18,109 nucleotides of DNA from Candidatus Auribacterota bacterium (GTDB lineage: Bacteria; Auribacterota; JAFGBW01). The notes under the pieces were generated by a model. The model ran no database searches and was not told where the DNA came from. It saw only the letters and a program-made list of their open reading frames with translations. The stretch spans positions 1 to 18,109 of the forward strand of contig JAFGBW010000263.1 of NCBI GenBank assembly GCA_016932965.1, given 5' to 3'. Made by a program: the position numbers and the translations under genes. This document shows positions 1-7,111 of this stretch, piece by piece. The number at the start of each line of letters is the position of its first letter. Position 1 is the stretch's first letter.

Positions 1-56
1 CTGTTTTGATTTCTGGCTAAGAGGCTCGGCTCACATAGGTAGGACTCATTGAGCAT
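1..56 (-). CDS. possible 5' end of a CDS running off the window
   Basis: An ATG at 56-54 on the minus strand opens a frame with no stop through 18 codons to the window edge, beginning MLNESYLCEP. A GGAA sits about six bases upstream and could serve as a ribosome binding site. It starts 17 bases after the stop of the glycosyltransferase gene on the same strand, so it could be the next gene of that transcript. Eighteen codons are too few to recognise a family, and the open frame could be chance. Confidence 0.3.
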   Translation of the reverse strand, partial: MLNESYLCEPSLLARNQN

Positions 57-73
57 TCGATTTCCAATTCTTT

Positions 74-988
74 TTATTGTTTCAATACAAAGAAGTTCCA
101 TGCCAGGACACAGGCAATAGTTTGAAAAAAAATAAATATCATTAAAACGGCATAGCGGGAACGGGTATATTTTAAAACAATGAACATGAGATGGTCCCCG
201 GATTTCATGAATGGAGGAATTTTTTTCATGATTCGTCTCAGACATACATAGGAAAAATCAAAAATAATGAAACCGAAAAGCGCGGCAAGGATCGAAGCTG
301 CATGAACACGAGTCAGGTCGGATTGACAGAAAAAATCGAGAGAAAGAAAAAATAAAACAGAACCGAGAAGATGAGCTCCGGCGTCTCCTAAGAAAACAGA
401 AGGCTTGTAGACATTCTGGATCAGAAAACCAAAAAGCGAAACAGACCAAAAAAGACTCAATCTTGAATGGATGTCCATTCCCTGCTTTTTGAATAAAAAG
501 GCCAAAGTCATGAGAATCAATACAGTGACTGAGGTAGCGGCTCCATCCAGTATATCAAAAAAATTGATCGCATTTACAAGCCATACGAGGAGTAAAATGC
601 ACAACATTTGCCCGGCAATCCCCATCCCAAATCCATTTATTCTGAAATACAATGGGACCAGGACAAGGGCCAGTCCGGTTTGAAATAAAAACTTGGTTTT
701 GGGCTTCAATTCCAGCCAGTCATCCACCCAACCCAGCAGCATGAATGATAGGGTAGCCAGAAGGAGAAAAAGCATCCTGTGAAGAGAGGCATTCTGATAT
801 AAAATGAGATAAATTGAAAAGAGAAGCGACACATCCCAGAGGGCTGAACCGGCTCCGTTAGCGATCGGGAGTTGATCTTCTCTTTTTCTGATGAGGGCAG
901 GCAGAGAATTGAGAATAGTCTGGCGGTACAACCTGACGGCTATATAGCTTAGGCCAAAACAGATGAAATAAAGAACGCTGAGCATCAT
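74..988 (-). CDS. MraY/WecA-family polyprenyl-phosphate sugar-1-phosphate transferase (glycosyltransferase family 4)
   Basis: Integral inner-membrane enzyme of the family that moves a sugar-1-phosphate from a UDP-sugar to a polyprenyl phosphate, the first step of O-antigen, exopolysaccharide or cell-wall lipid intermediates. Visible family motifs, in order, are the Mg-binding pair in GWVDDW (D89, D90), the NAINFFDILDGA loop (residues 139-150) and FLGDAGAHLLG (199-209). The 304 residues are mostly hydrophobic helices, on the short side for the family (about 320-360). Two family regions look degenerate. The N-terminal R..H..P.PR.GG stretch reads RKREDQLPIANGAG, and the late HLHH-type histidine motif reads GDHLMF with a single His. 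The substrate sugar cannot be told. Start: ATG at 988 or the adjacent ATG at 985; neither has a clear Shine-Dalgarno. It lies downstream of gltX on the same strand but is separated from it by a strong terminator. Confidence 0.85.
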   Translation of the reverse strand: MMLSVLYFICFGLSYIAVRLYRQTILNSLPALIRKREDQLPIANGAGSALWDVSLLFSIYLILYQNASLHRMLFLLLATLSFMLLGWVDDWLELKPKTKFLFQTGLALVLVPLYFRINGFGMGIAGQMLCILLLVWLVNAINFFDILDGAATSVTVLILMTLAFLFKKQGMDIHSRLSLFWSVSLFGFLIQNVYKPSVFLGDAGAHLLGSVLFFLSLDFFCQSDLTRVHAASILAALFGFIIFDFSYVCLRRIMKKIPPFMKSGDHLMFIVLKYTRSRYAVLMIFIFFQTIACVLAWNFFVLKQ

Positions 989-1038
989 TTATTTTAACTA
1001 CATTCAGAAATTGACGCCTTTTATATTTTATCCTGTTT

Positions 1039-1073
1039 CGCTTTCATTGGAACAACATGTTCCCATGAAAGCG
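1039..1073. repeat. imperfect inverted repeat (hairpin) upstream of the GT4 gene
   Basis: Fifteen-base arms (1039-1053 and 1059-1073) are complementary at 14 of 15 positions around a five-base loop. The arms read CGCTTTCATTGGAAC and GTTCCCATGAAAGCG. The hairpin lies between the GT4 start codon and the gltX terminator. No T-run follows it directly on either strand, so it is not a textbook terminator. It could be part of a compound terminator, an operator, or an mRNA leader structure. Confidence 0.55.
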
Positions 1074-1088
1074 CCAATAAGGTTTTTT

Positions 1089-1151
1089 AAAAAAAGGTGC
1101 GGGAAAAGCTTTTGTCCACAAAAGATTTTCCCGTGATTTCTTACCTTTTTT
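1089..1151 (-). terminator. rho-independent terminator of gltX
   Basis: Arms 1100-1114 (CGGGAAAAGCTTTTG) and 1119-1133 (CAAAAGATTTTCCCG) pair at 14 of 15 positions around a TCCA loop. An outer A7GGT/ACCT6 pairing (1089-1098 with 1143-1151) extends it. Read on the minus strand the hairpin starts about 26 bases after the gltX stop and is followed by CACC and a run of seven T, the form expected of an intrinsic terminator. The flanking A and T runs could let it work in both directions. Confidence 0.75.
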
Positions 1152-1158
1152 AAAACAG

Positions 1159-2664
1159 CTATTCGCGGATGCTGCCAAGGAAGGAGGCGGCTTCGTCGCA
1201 TCGGACAAGGCAGCGGTAAAGTCCCAAGAGCGCCATGGACTGGTAAAGCGGCAGAGATTCTGATGAACCGGTTACGGCAACGCGGAGCAGCATATGGAGC
1301 TGCTTGCTGGTGGCCCCTGTTTCCCCGCAGACCTTATTGATGAAATCTTTTATTTCATCGGCTGAATGAAGCGTTTCAATTTCCCTGGAAAGCAATTTTT
1401 TGAATTTTTTCAGTATTTCAGCGCCTTGTTTGGCGTTATCGCATTCGGCTTTTTCAAAATCATCCCGTTTATATTGCAGGGCATGTTTGAACAAAAAGGA
1501 AGACCAGAAACTGACATCTTTTTCCGGCCTGAGGTATCGCTCAATAAAAAGGCGGTTATAGGCTCCGAAATAGGTCTTAAGATAAGTCTGTCTATCATTT
1601 AAATACTGATAGAACCCGTCGTCTGTAAATTGACTGAGATAGCTGAAATTGAGGTCTTCGAGTTTGGCAAAATCAAAGGCCGGGCCTGTGGGCGATATGC
1701 GTGTTTCATTGAAATCATTGATCATGGTCTGCAGGCTGAATATTTCGCAGCTCTTTTTTTCCTCGTCGCTCATATCATCCCTGTAACGGGAATATCCCAT
1801 GAGACCTAAAAAGTTGATCAAAGCTTGGGGCAAATATCCGGCTGCACGGAACCAGCGCAGAGACACCGGGTTTTTTCTTTTGGATATTTTGGTGCGGTTG
1901 GAATCCGGATTCCGTAACAGTCCCAGGTGAAAAAATTTCGGAGGTTCCCAGCCGAAGGCGCTGTAAAGAAGCACGTGTTTATAGGTCGAGTTGATCCATT
2001 CTTCTCCGCGGATCACGTGCGTGATTTTCATGAGATGGTCATCCACCACCGATGCCAGGTGATAAGTAGGAAAACCATCGGATTTTAATATGATCTGGTC
2101 GTCCACTTCGTTCAATCTGCGTGTAATCTCTTCTTTCCTGATATGATCATAAAAGGAAATCTTGCCTTCTTCCATGGGAACCGCCATGCGAATGACATGC
2201 GGTATTTTTGCGTCCAGCCTTTCTTTGATTTGAGTTTCGTTTAAATGGCGGCATTTGGAATCTTTCCCGAAATAACCGGGGGGTCGTTTATTCTGTTCCT
2301 GGTATTTTCTCAACGTATCCAGTTCCTGTGGTGTGCAGAAACAGCGGTAAGCCCGGCCGGAATCCAGGAGTTTTTTGATCTGTTCATGGTATATGGACAG
2401 CCGTTCGCTTTGCCTGTATGGACCGAAAGGCCCGCCGATATCAGGACCCTCGTCCCAATTCAATCCCAGCCAAGAAAGAGATTGATAAATGGATTCTTCG
2501 CTCTCACGAGTGCTTCTGGATTGATCCGTATCCTCAATCCTTAAGATGAATTTCCCTTTGTACTTTCTGGCATAACAGAGGTTGAACAGGGCGATATAGG
2601 CAGTCCCTACATGCGGCTCTCCTGTAGGGGAAGGCGCTATACGACAACGAACTTCTTCACTCAT
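1159..2664 (-). CDS. gltX: glutamate--tRNA ligase (glutamyl-tRNA synthetase)
   Basis: Class I aminoacyl-tRNA synthetase that charges tRNA(Glu) with glutamate in the cytoplasm. The N-terminal catalytic core shows APSPTGEPHVGTA with the HIGH-type signature HVGT at residues 18-21, RIEDTD at 42-47, and the KMSKS-type loop KISKR at 259-263. A zinc site of the C-x-C...C-x-H type is intact (C108, C110, C138, H140), as in the E. coli enzyme. The DQIILKSDGFPTYH segment near residue 190 is also typical. The C-terminal third is the helical anticodon-binding part. At 501 residues it is slightly longer than the 471 of E. coli. The ATG at 2664 follows AGGAAAG at a spacing that supports this start. A strong terminator follows the stop, so it is probably transcribed alone or as the last gene. 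I cannot tell whether it also charges tRNA(Gln). Confidence 0.97.
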   Translation of the reverse strand: MSEEVRCRIAPSPTGEPHVGTAYIALFNLCYARKYKGKFILRIEDTDQSRSTRESEESIYQSLSWLGLNWDEGPDIGGPFGPYRQSERLSIYHEQIKKLLDSGRAYRCFCTPQELDTLRKYQEQNKRPPGYFGKDSKCRHLNETQIKERLDAKIPHVIRMAVPMEEGKISFYDHIRKEEITRRLNEVDDQIILKSDGFPTYHLASVVDDHLMKITHVIRGEEWINSTYKHVLLYSAFGWEPPKFFHLGLLRNPDSNRTKISKRKNPVSLRWFRAAGYLPQALINFLGLMGYSRYRDDMSDEEKKSCEIFSLQTMINDFNETRISPTGPAFDFAKLEDLNFSYLSQFTDDGFYQYLNDRQTYLKTYFGAYNRLFIERYLRPEKDVSFWSSFLFKHALQYKRDDFEKAECDNAKQGAEILKKFKKLLSREIETLHSADEIKDFINKVCGETGATSKQLHMLLRVAVTGSSESLPLYQSMALLGLYRCLVRCDEAASFLGSIRE

Positions 2665-3028
2665 ATCATTTCTTTCCTGGCAGAATGGATGGTTAATATT
2701 GCGGAAAGACCCTTATGGTTAAAGGTTTTTTCGCATCTTTTCAAACACTTTTATTGGAAAACACCCTCTTGCTTGAGGCAAAAAAAGGCATTGCAAAAAC
2801 GCATTTATACAGAAGGATAAAGTCTCCCTCTTAATTTGGTTTAAAAAAAAGAGTATACTCATTTTCTATCCGTCTTAAAATACTTTCTTTCGAGATGGAT
2901 TTTTTTTACTATCCGGCAAATAGACAATCTTTTACCTTGAGATTGATCATGACAAATATAAAGAGGAAAATTAGCGTCCTTGAGATATGCCCGATGCATG
3001 CGAACTGACGCGATAACACAAAAAATCC
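2665..3028. other. intergenic region between divergent gltX and the DUF2905 gene
   Basis: These 364 bases are AT-rich with several A and T runs and must hold the promoters of both divergent genes. I see no convincing sigma-70 pair. On the + strand TTGAGA (2937-2942) and TATAAA (2957-2962) are only 14 bases apart. A perfect ten-base palindrome, GAGTATACTC, lies at 2851-2860 and might be an operator core. I see no tRNA and no T-box signature. Confidence 0.4.
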
Positions 3029-3235
3029 ATGGCACGCTGGATCATCACAATAGGGTTCTTCTTGATGCTCACAGGGATCATCCTTCATTTTGCCCCCTGG
3101 CTCATTCACTGGTTCGGCAGATTGCCCGGGGATATCCATTTTGAGGCGGGCAGAAGTAAAATTTTCATCCCCGTCACCTCCATGCTGCTGATCAGTATCA
3201 TCATAACGGTCATCCTGAATTTATTTAAGCATTGA
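3029..3235 (+). CDS. small DUF2905-type membrane protein
   Basis: A 68-residue protein with two hydrophobic segments, residues about 4-24 and 45-66, joined by a short loop holding GRLPGDIHFEAG. That RLPGDI loop followed by a second membrane helix is the pattern I know from the DUF2905 family, small two-helix proteins of unknown function that are widespread in bacteria. The ATG at 3029 has no good Shine-Dalgarno just before it, but the protein aligns naturally from this residue. It stands alone, divergent from gltX and well separated from the next gene. Function unknown. Confidence 0.8.
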   Translation: MARWIITIGFFLMLTGIILHFAPWLIHWFGRLPGDIHFEAGRSKIFIPVTSMLLISIIITVILNLFKH

Positions 3236-3283
3236 TGCCCATTTCACTCAATGCGGGAAAATCGATGAATATTTTTATTCTCG

Positions 3284-3307
3284 CGCAGAGGAGCGGAGAC
3301 GCAGAGG
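3284..3307. repeat. GA-rich CGCAGAGG direct repeat
   Basis: CGCAGAGG occurs at 3284-3291 and again at 3300-3307, with AGCGGAGA, a related unit, between them. From memory, strings of the type CTCTGCGTCTCTGCG recur in intergenic DNA of many environmental bacteria. That link is recollection and was not checked. Confidence 0.45.
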
Positions 3308-3336
3308 GTTAATAAACGAAACTTTGGATTGATAAG

Positions 3337-3505
3337 CAAAAATTGAGAATCGAGCAGAAAGAATAAAGAATATCTTCCCCCATAAACAAGGATTCCCATT
3401 GAGATTGATAAAATCATAGAAAAATATTATCATCGTGATAGAACAAATGAGAATAAAAGCTCAGGCAATGACTATGGATTCTCGCTACTCGATTCTCCAT
3501 TCTTG
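3337..3505. repeat. inverted-repeat element, about 169 bp, possible MITE-like or degenerate mobile unit
   Basis: Two 28-base arms face each other. The left arm is 3337-3364 (core GAGAATCGAGCAGAAAGAAT) and the right arm is 3478-3505 (core ATTCTCGCTACTCGATTCTC). The right arm, reverse-complemented, matches the left at 23 of 28 positions, with an uninterrupted GAGAATCGAG core. The 113 bases between hold no gene. There is no obvious target-site duplication. It could be a miniature transposable element, a REP-like intergenic repeat, or a remnant. Confidence 0.45.
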
Positions 3506-3582
3506 TCTAATAACAATAATAGGGCTGCAACACCTGTCTTATCCCAGAGTTAAACAACAGATGAAAATTTAACCGGACATTT

Positions 3583-5895
3583 ATGATGCGTTATCTTTTC
3601 TATAGATGGAAATGGATGGAATTTTTTATAAAAATTTCTGTTTTATTTTTATTGTTTTTATTTATCCCCCATGTCTTTTGCCAGGAAACAGGCCCAAGGA
3701 CTCAAGGCTCCGTTACGGACGCCTTGCATAGAAAAATAACAGAAGCGGTGTCGCGTGGAGAGATCGGGACAGCGTTGAGACATTATGAGGATTTGTATCT
3801 CCTTCTTTCCAAAGAGGACCGTGTTTCTTTGGAGCCCATTTGTTTAAAGGCTATTGAACAGGCTTTTGCCTCTGAAGATTCCAGAATGAAAATGGATTTC
3901 CTCACCTTCATCGCTTCCGCGATGAACGCCCCTTTGGCACGAATGCTGTGCAAAACACTATATGACCCTCAGGATGAAATCAGAAAACAAGCCGTGAAAC
4001 TCTTATCCAAATGGGGAAAAGAGGATATATTCCCTGAAATGGCAGCGTGTCTTCAATCAGGAAATTTATATGCCATGATGGCTGCCCTGAATGTGATTTA
4101 TCATACCCGGCAGAAAACCTTTGTCGAACCGGTCATGAAACTGCTCTCTCACGAGGATATTTTCATCAAGGCAAAGGCCATTGAAACGCTGGCTCAGTTG
4201 CAACCTGATGAGGAGCTGGCCAAAAAACTGACCCCTTTTTTGTCCCATTCTTCCGAATACATCCGCAGTGCCGTCGTAGAAGCTTTTTGTTTCATAAATA
4301 GTGACGCGGCATCCGTTCAGCCTGTGTTAAAAGACGGAAGCGAACGCGTGAGACTGTCCCTTCTGCACTGGGCTGAATTGAATCCAGGCGAAACAGCCGA
4401 TAGAATCATCCGGAAGGAACTCCAGTTGAAAGAGCCGTCTTTATTTCCCAAGGCCTGTTCCGCCGCCATGAAAAGCGAAAAGATGATGGGACAAGTGGAC
4501 TGGGCATTCATCGCTGAAAATGACTCGGATTCTTTGAGATATCTGGCCTTGAAGGCCGTGGTCAAATCCGGGGAGGTTTTCAATAATGAAGACCTCATCA
4601 TCCGTTTTTTAAATGATTTCTCCGATGAAATCCGTTCCTTCATGGCAGAAAAACTCATTTCGTCCCAGGATATGGCAGCGAAAGTAACTGTAAAAAAAAT
4701 ACTCGAAACCGGCACAACTCGGGCTAAATTAGCCGTCATCCATCAACTGGGAAAACAGGAAAAATGCGATCTTCCCGAACAGATGCTTATCCATCTTTTA
4801 AACGACCCGCATTCCTTTATTCAAAAGGCGAGCGCTCTTCTTGTCCGGCACATTCACTCCCAGAGTCAGCAGGAACTTATCCGCTCCTTGTTGTCTTCCA
4901 ATAAAATCAATGTTCGAGCAGCAGCTTACTCTTTTCTCAAGGAATTAAAGTCAAAGGAACTTTATCGGCTGTTCTTTAAACAGGGATTGAATGATCCGGC
5001 AGTTTCAGTACAGCAGTCCGTTTTAGAAGGATTGGGCATGCTGGAGGATGCGGAAAAAAGACCTGTTCTCAAAGCCAAAATGACGAGCCTATTTTCCCTG
5101 CTGAGGATAGAATGCATCAGACAGTCTGCTGGTTTTGCATCTGTTGAAGAGCAATGGGAATGGATTAACAAGGGGGCAAAGGACCCTTTTTCTGGTGTCA
5201 GAAAGGCCTCTTTAGAAACGGCCCTGGGCATGAAAGATAAGATCCGTGTCGCAGAATTGTTTTCAGACATGCTGTTTGATCCGGACCAGTCGGTGAGACT
5301 GTATGCCTTGTCGGAATTGAAATCTCCGGCCGTTTCTGAAAAAGAAGAAAAAAAAGACAAGATAAAAGAGTCCGAAGAGACAAAGAAGGAAGATGAAAAA
5401 TCCAGTGAACTCAAAGAAAAAACGACGAGCCCTGTTTCACAAAAAGAGAAATTAGACGTTTCGGTTCCCAAGCAAAACGACAATAAGTTGATGAGCTGGC
5501 TGAAAGCAGGAAAACAAAAAAAGGATAAAAAACAAACACTGAGTTTAAAACCATCCGATACGCCTGTGCCATCTGTCTTAAATCAGGATAGAAGCGCTTC
5601 CGCTTCAAAGAATGTGGAAAAAAAACTCAAACAGCTATTGGCTTCAGGCAAAACGGAAACAGCTGATGAGGCGGAGGACCTGCTTCTCCAGATGGGAAAT
5701 GAAAAAGCGCTTGAAAACGTTCAAAATACCCTGTTAAAGGGTACAGCCAAAGAAAGAGAAAAGGCGGTCAGGAAATTAGGCCTATTGAGAAAAAGTTCCG
5801 TCATCCCGGTTCTCAGGGAACAACTGAAATTTGAAACCGATAAACGCGTCAAATTCGAAATTGCTTTCACCATTCTCAATCTCATTTCAGGTTAA
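3583..5895 (+). CDS. exported HEAT-repeat protein
   Basis: A 770-residue protein. Residues 1-33 look like a signal peptide: basic start, then KISVLFLLFLFIPHVFC with likely cleavage after C33. The cysteine has F at -1, so a lipobox is unlikely. From about residue 45 to 585 there are repeated two-helix units with HEAT/PBS-like signatures, for example DPQDEIRKQAVKLLSKWG and DPHSFIQKASALLVRHI, which build an alpha-solenoid scaffold. Residues about 585-675 are a highly charged, Lys/Glu-rich low-complexity linker. A last HEAT-like unit (about 676-770) closes the protein. No catalytic motif is visible, so a protein-protein binding role at the cell envelope is likely but unproven. Start: ATG at 3583 or 3586, with an alternative at 3616 preceded by GGAAA. 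It ends convergently with the alcohol dehydrogenase gene, 71 bases apart. Confidence 0.75.
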   Translation: MMRYLFYRWKWMEFFIKISVLFLLFLFIPHVFCQETGPRTQGSVTDALHRKITEAVSRGEIGTALRHYEDLYLLLSKEDRVSLEPICLKAIEQAFASEDSRMKMDFLTFIASAMNAPLARMLCKTLYDPQDEIRKQAVKLLSKWGKEDIFPEMAACLQSGNLYAMMAALNVIYHTRQKTFVEPVMKLLSHEDIFIKAKAIETLAQLQPDEELAKKLTPFLSHSSEYIRSAVVEAFCFINSDAASVQPVLKDGSERVRLSLLHWAELNPGETADRIIRKELQLKEPSLFPKACSAAMKSEKMMGQVDWAFIAENDSDSLRYLALKAVVKSGEVFNNEDLIIRFLNDFSDEIRSFMAEKLISSQDMAAKVTVKKILETGTTRAKLAVIHQLGKQEKCDLPEQMLIHLLNDPHSFIQKASALLVRHIHSQSQQELIRSLLSSNKINVRAAAYSFLKELKSKELYRLFFKQGLNDPAVSVQQSVLEGLGMLEDAEKRPVLKAKMTSLFSLLRIECIRQSAGFASVEEQWEWINKGAKDPFSGVRKASLETALGMKDKIRVAELFSDMLFDPDQSVRLYALSELKSPAVSEKEEKKDKIKESEETKKEDEKSSELKEKTTSPVSQKEKLDVSVPKQNDNKLMSWLKAGKQKKDKKQTLSLKPSDTPVPSVLNQDRSASASKNVEKKLKQLLASGKTETADEAEDLLLQMGNEKALENVQNTLLKGTAKEREKAVRKLGLLRKSSVIPVLREQLKFETDKRVKFEIAFTILNLISG

Positions 5896-5966
5896 AGGAG
5901 CATGTTGATCCATGAAGGAACACTCCTTTTCTTCCCGAAAACGAGTTATCTGCCGTGGAAAGATCC

Positions 5967-6995
5967 TCATTTTTTATGCGGAAATAAGATGACCTTGACG
6001 GATTCTTTTCCTGAGGCTACCAGGTCAAACCCCTTGGGTGCTTCATCAAGTGAAAGGCGATGGGTAATGAGATCTTTGACGTTAATCCTTTTTGAACGAA
6101 TCAATTCTATGGCAATCGTGGCATCTAATGGGCTGTTTCCGTAAGACGGCAGGAGCTTGATTTCGTTTCTCCAGAAATCATTCAAGGGGACACCCAGATC
6201 AATCCCGGGTTCAGGGCAGGCAAAAAACAGAACCGTCCCTCCCCGGTCCACTGACTGCAAAGCCTGTTTGAAAGCAGACAAGGCGCCGGTACAGACAATG
6301 ACCAGATCAGCCAGACGATCCTGATTATGTTTTTTGATGAATTCCGGGATGTTCTCCCTGGCATTGACGGCTATGTCGGCTCCGAATTCCAAGGCTTTTT
6401 GCAGTCGATATTCCAAAACGTCCGTGGCCAGAATCCTGCCTGCTCCGGCTGATCTGGCTGCAATGATATGAAGGAGGCCGGAAATGCCGCTGCCCATGAT
6501 GAGAACTGATTGACCAGCTTTGATCTGTGCCAGTCGCTGTCCGCGGATAACACAGGCCAAAGGTTCAATGAAAGCGCCTTCTTCATAGGAAACTTCATCC
6601 GGCAGAATAAACACGCCTCTGTCCACGTTCAATTGAGGTGCCAGGAGATATTCAGCAAATCCTCCAGGAATATAATTCGTTGTGTGCAGGGTCTCACAGG
6701 CGGTGTGATAACCGTTTAAGCAATAATGGCAGGTATTACATGGAATGTGGTGGGACACAAAAACCCGGTCGCCGGGTTTATATTTTTTTACGCCGTTGCC
6801 TGCTTCTACGATTTCTCCGGCAATTTCATGTCCCAGGACAAGCGGCGCTTTTTTGATGCGATACCATTCCAGGACATCGCTGCCGCAGATGCCGCTCGCC
6901 CATACTTTTACAACGATTTGTCCGGGTCCTGCCTTGGGTTTTGGCATTTCCTCGATACGGACATCTTTATTATTGTAGTAAACTGCTGCTTTCAT
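5967..6995 (-). CDS. zinc-dependent medium-chain alcohol/polyol dehydrogenase
   Basis: NAD(P)-dependent oxidoreductase of the medium-chain family, in the sorbitol/threonine dehydrogenase branch by overall look. With the ATG at 6995 the protein has 342 residues, normal for the family. Catalytic zinc ligands are C37 (GICGSD), H56-E57 (GHEIAGE) and probably E144 (IEPLAC). The structural zinc cysteines are C86, C89, C92 and C100. The Rossmann motif is GSGISG at 168-173, and D192 at the end of the second strand favours NAD over NADP. An upstream TTG at 7049 would add 18 residues unlike the family, with GGAG only two bases away, so I prefer MKAAVYY. It is the last gene of the minus-strand block, about 116 bases after the SGNH hydrolase, so it may oxidise the compound imported by the TRAP system. 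That is inference. The natural substrate cannot be named. Confidence 0.9.
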   Translation of the reverse strand: MKAAVYYNNKDVRIEEMPKPKAGPGQIVVKVWASGICGSDVLEWYRIKKAPLVLGHEIAGEIVEAGNGVKKYKPGDRVFVSHHIPCNTCHYCLNGYHTACETLHTTNYIPGGFAEYLLAPQLNVDRGVFILPDEVSYEEGAFIEPLACVIRGQRLAQIKAGQSVLIMGSGISGLLHIIAARSAGAGRILATDVLEYRLQKALEFGADIAVNARENIPEFIKKHNQDRLADLVIVCTGALSAFKQALQSVDRGGTVLFFACPEPGIDLGVPLNDFWRNEIKLLPSYGNSPLDATIAIELIRSKRINVKDLITHRLSLDEAPKGFDLVASGKESVKVILFPHKK

Positions 6996-7111
6996 GGCTG
7001 ATTGAATGGATATAGATTCTCTTTCATTATCAATAAAGAACGTTAACAAAGCTCCATGCTTGAGTAAATATCAAATCAAAAATGACGCCATGACCTATTA
7101 TCAGGTCATCA

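Larger units (their letters stand above)
3236..3582. other. 347-base intergenic region with repeat-like sequence
   Basis: No open frame of note. It contains a GA-rich repeat (3284-3307) and a pair of long inverted arms (3337-3364 and 3478-3505), listed separately. It must also carry the promoter of the HEAT-repeat gene, but no clear -35/-10 pair stands out. The composition suggests decayed or mobile intergenic repeat DNA. Confidence 0.5.

Noticed and set aside
2665-2830. T-box or other riboswitch before gltX
   Set aside because: No T-box core sequence and no terminator hairpin in the leader.
2851-2860. GAGTATACTC palindrome as an operator
   Set aside because: One ten-base palindrome alone is too short to claim, and no promoter pair of good spacing overlaps it.
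4317-4739. 140-codon open frame on the minus strand
   Set aside because: Antisense to the HEAT-repeat gene, with no recognisable motif.
4962-5483. 173-codon open frame on the minus strand
   Set aside because: Lies wholly inside the HEAT-repeat gene on the other strand, is Ser-rich and low complexity, and shows no family signature: antisense shadow.
5894-5929. Bidirectional terminator between the HEAT and dehydrogenase genes
   Set aside because: AAAGGAG and CTCCTTT pair over seven bases, but the loop is 22 bases long and the T-run is short and broken.
6996-7049. Upstream TTG start for the alcohol dehydrogenase
   Set aside because: The extra 18 residues are unlike the family, and the GGAG before TTG is only two bases away; MKAAVYY is the usual N-terminus.
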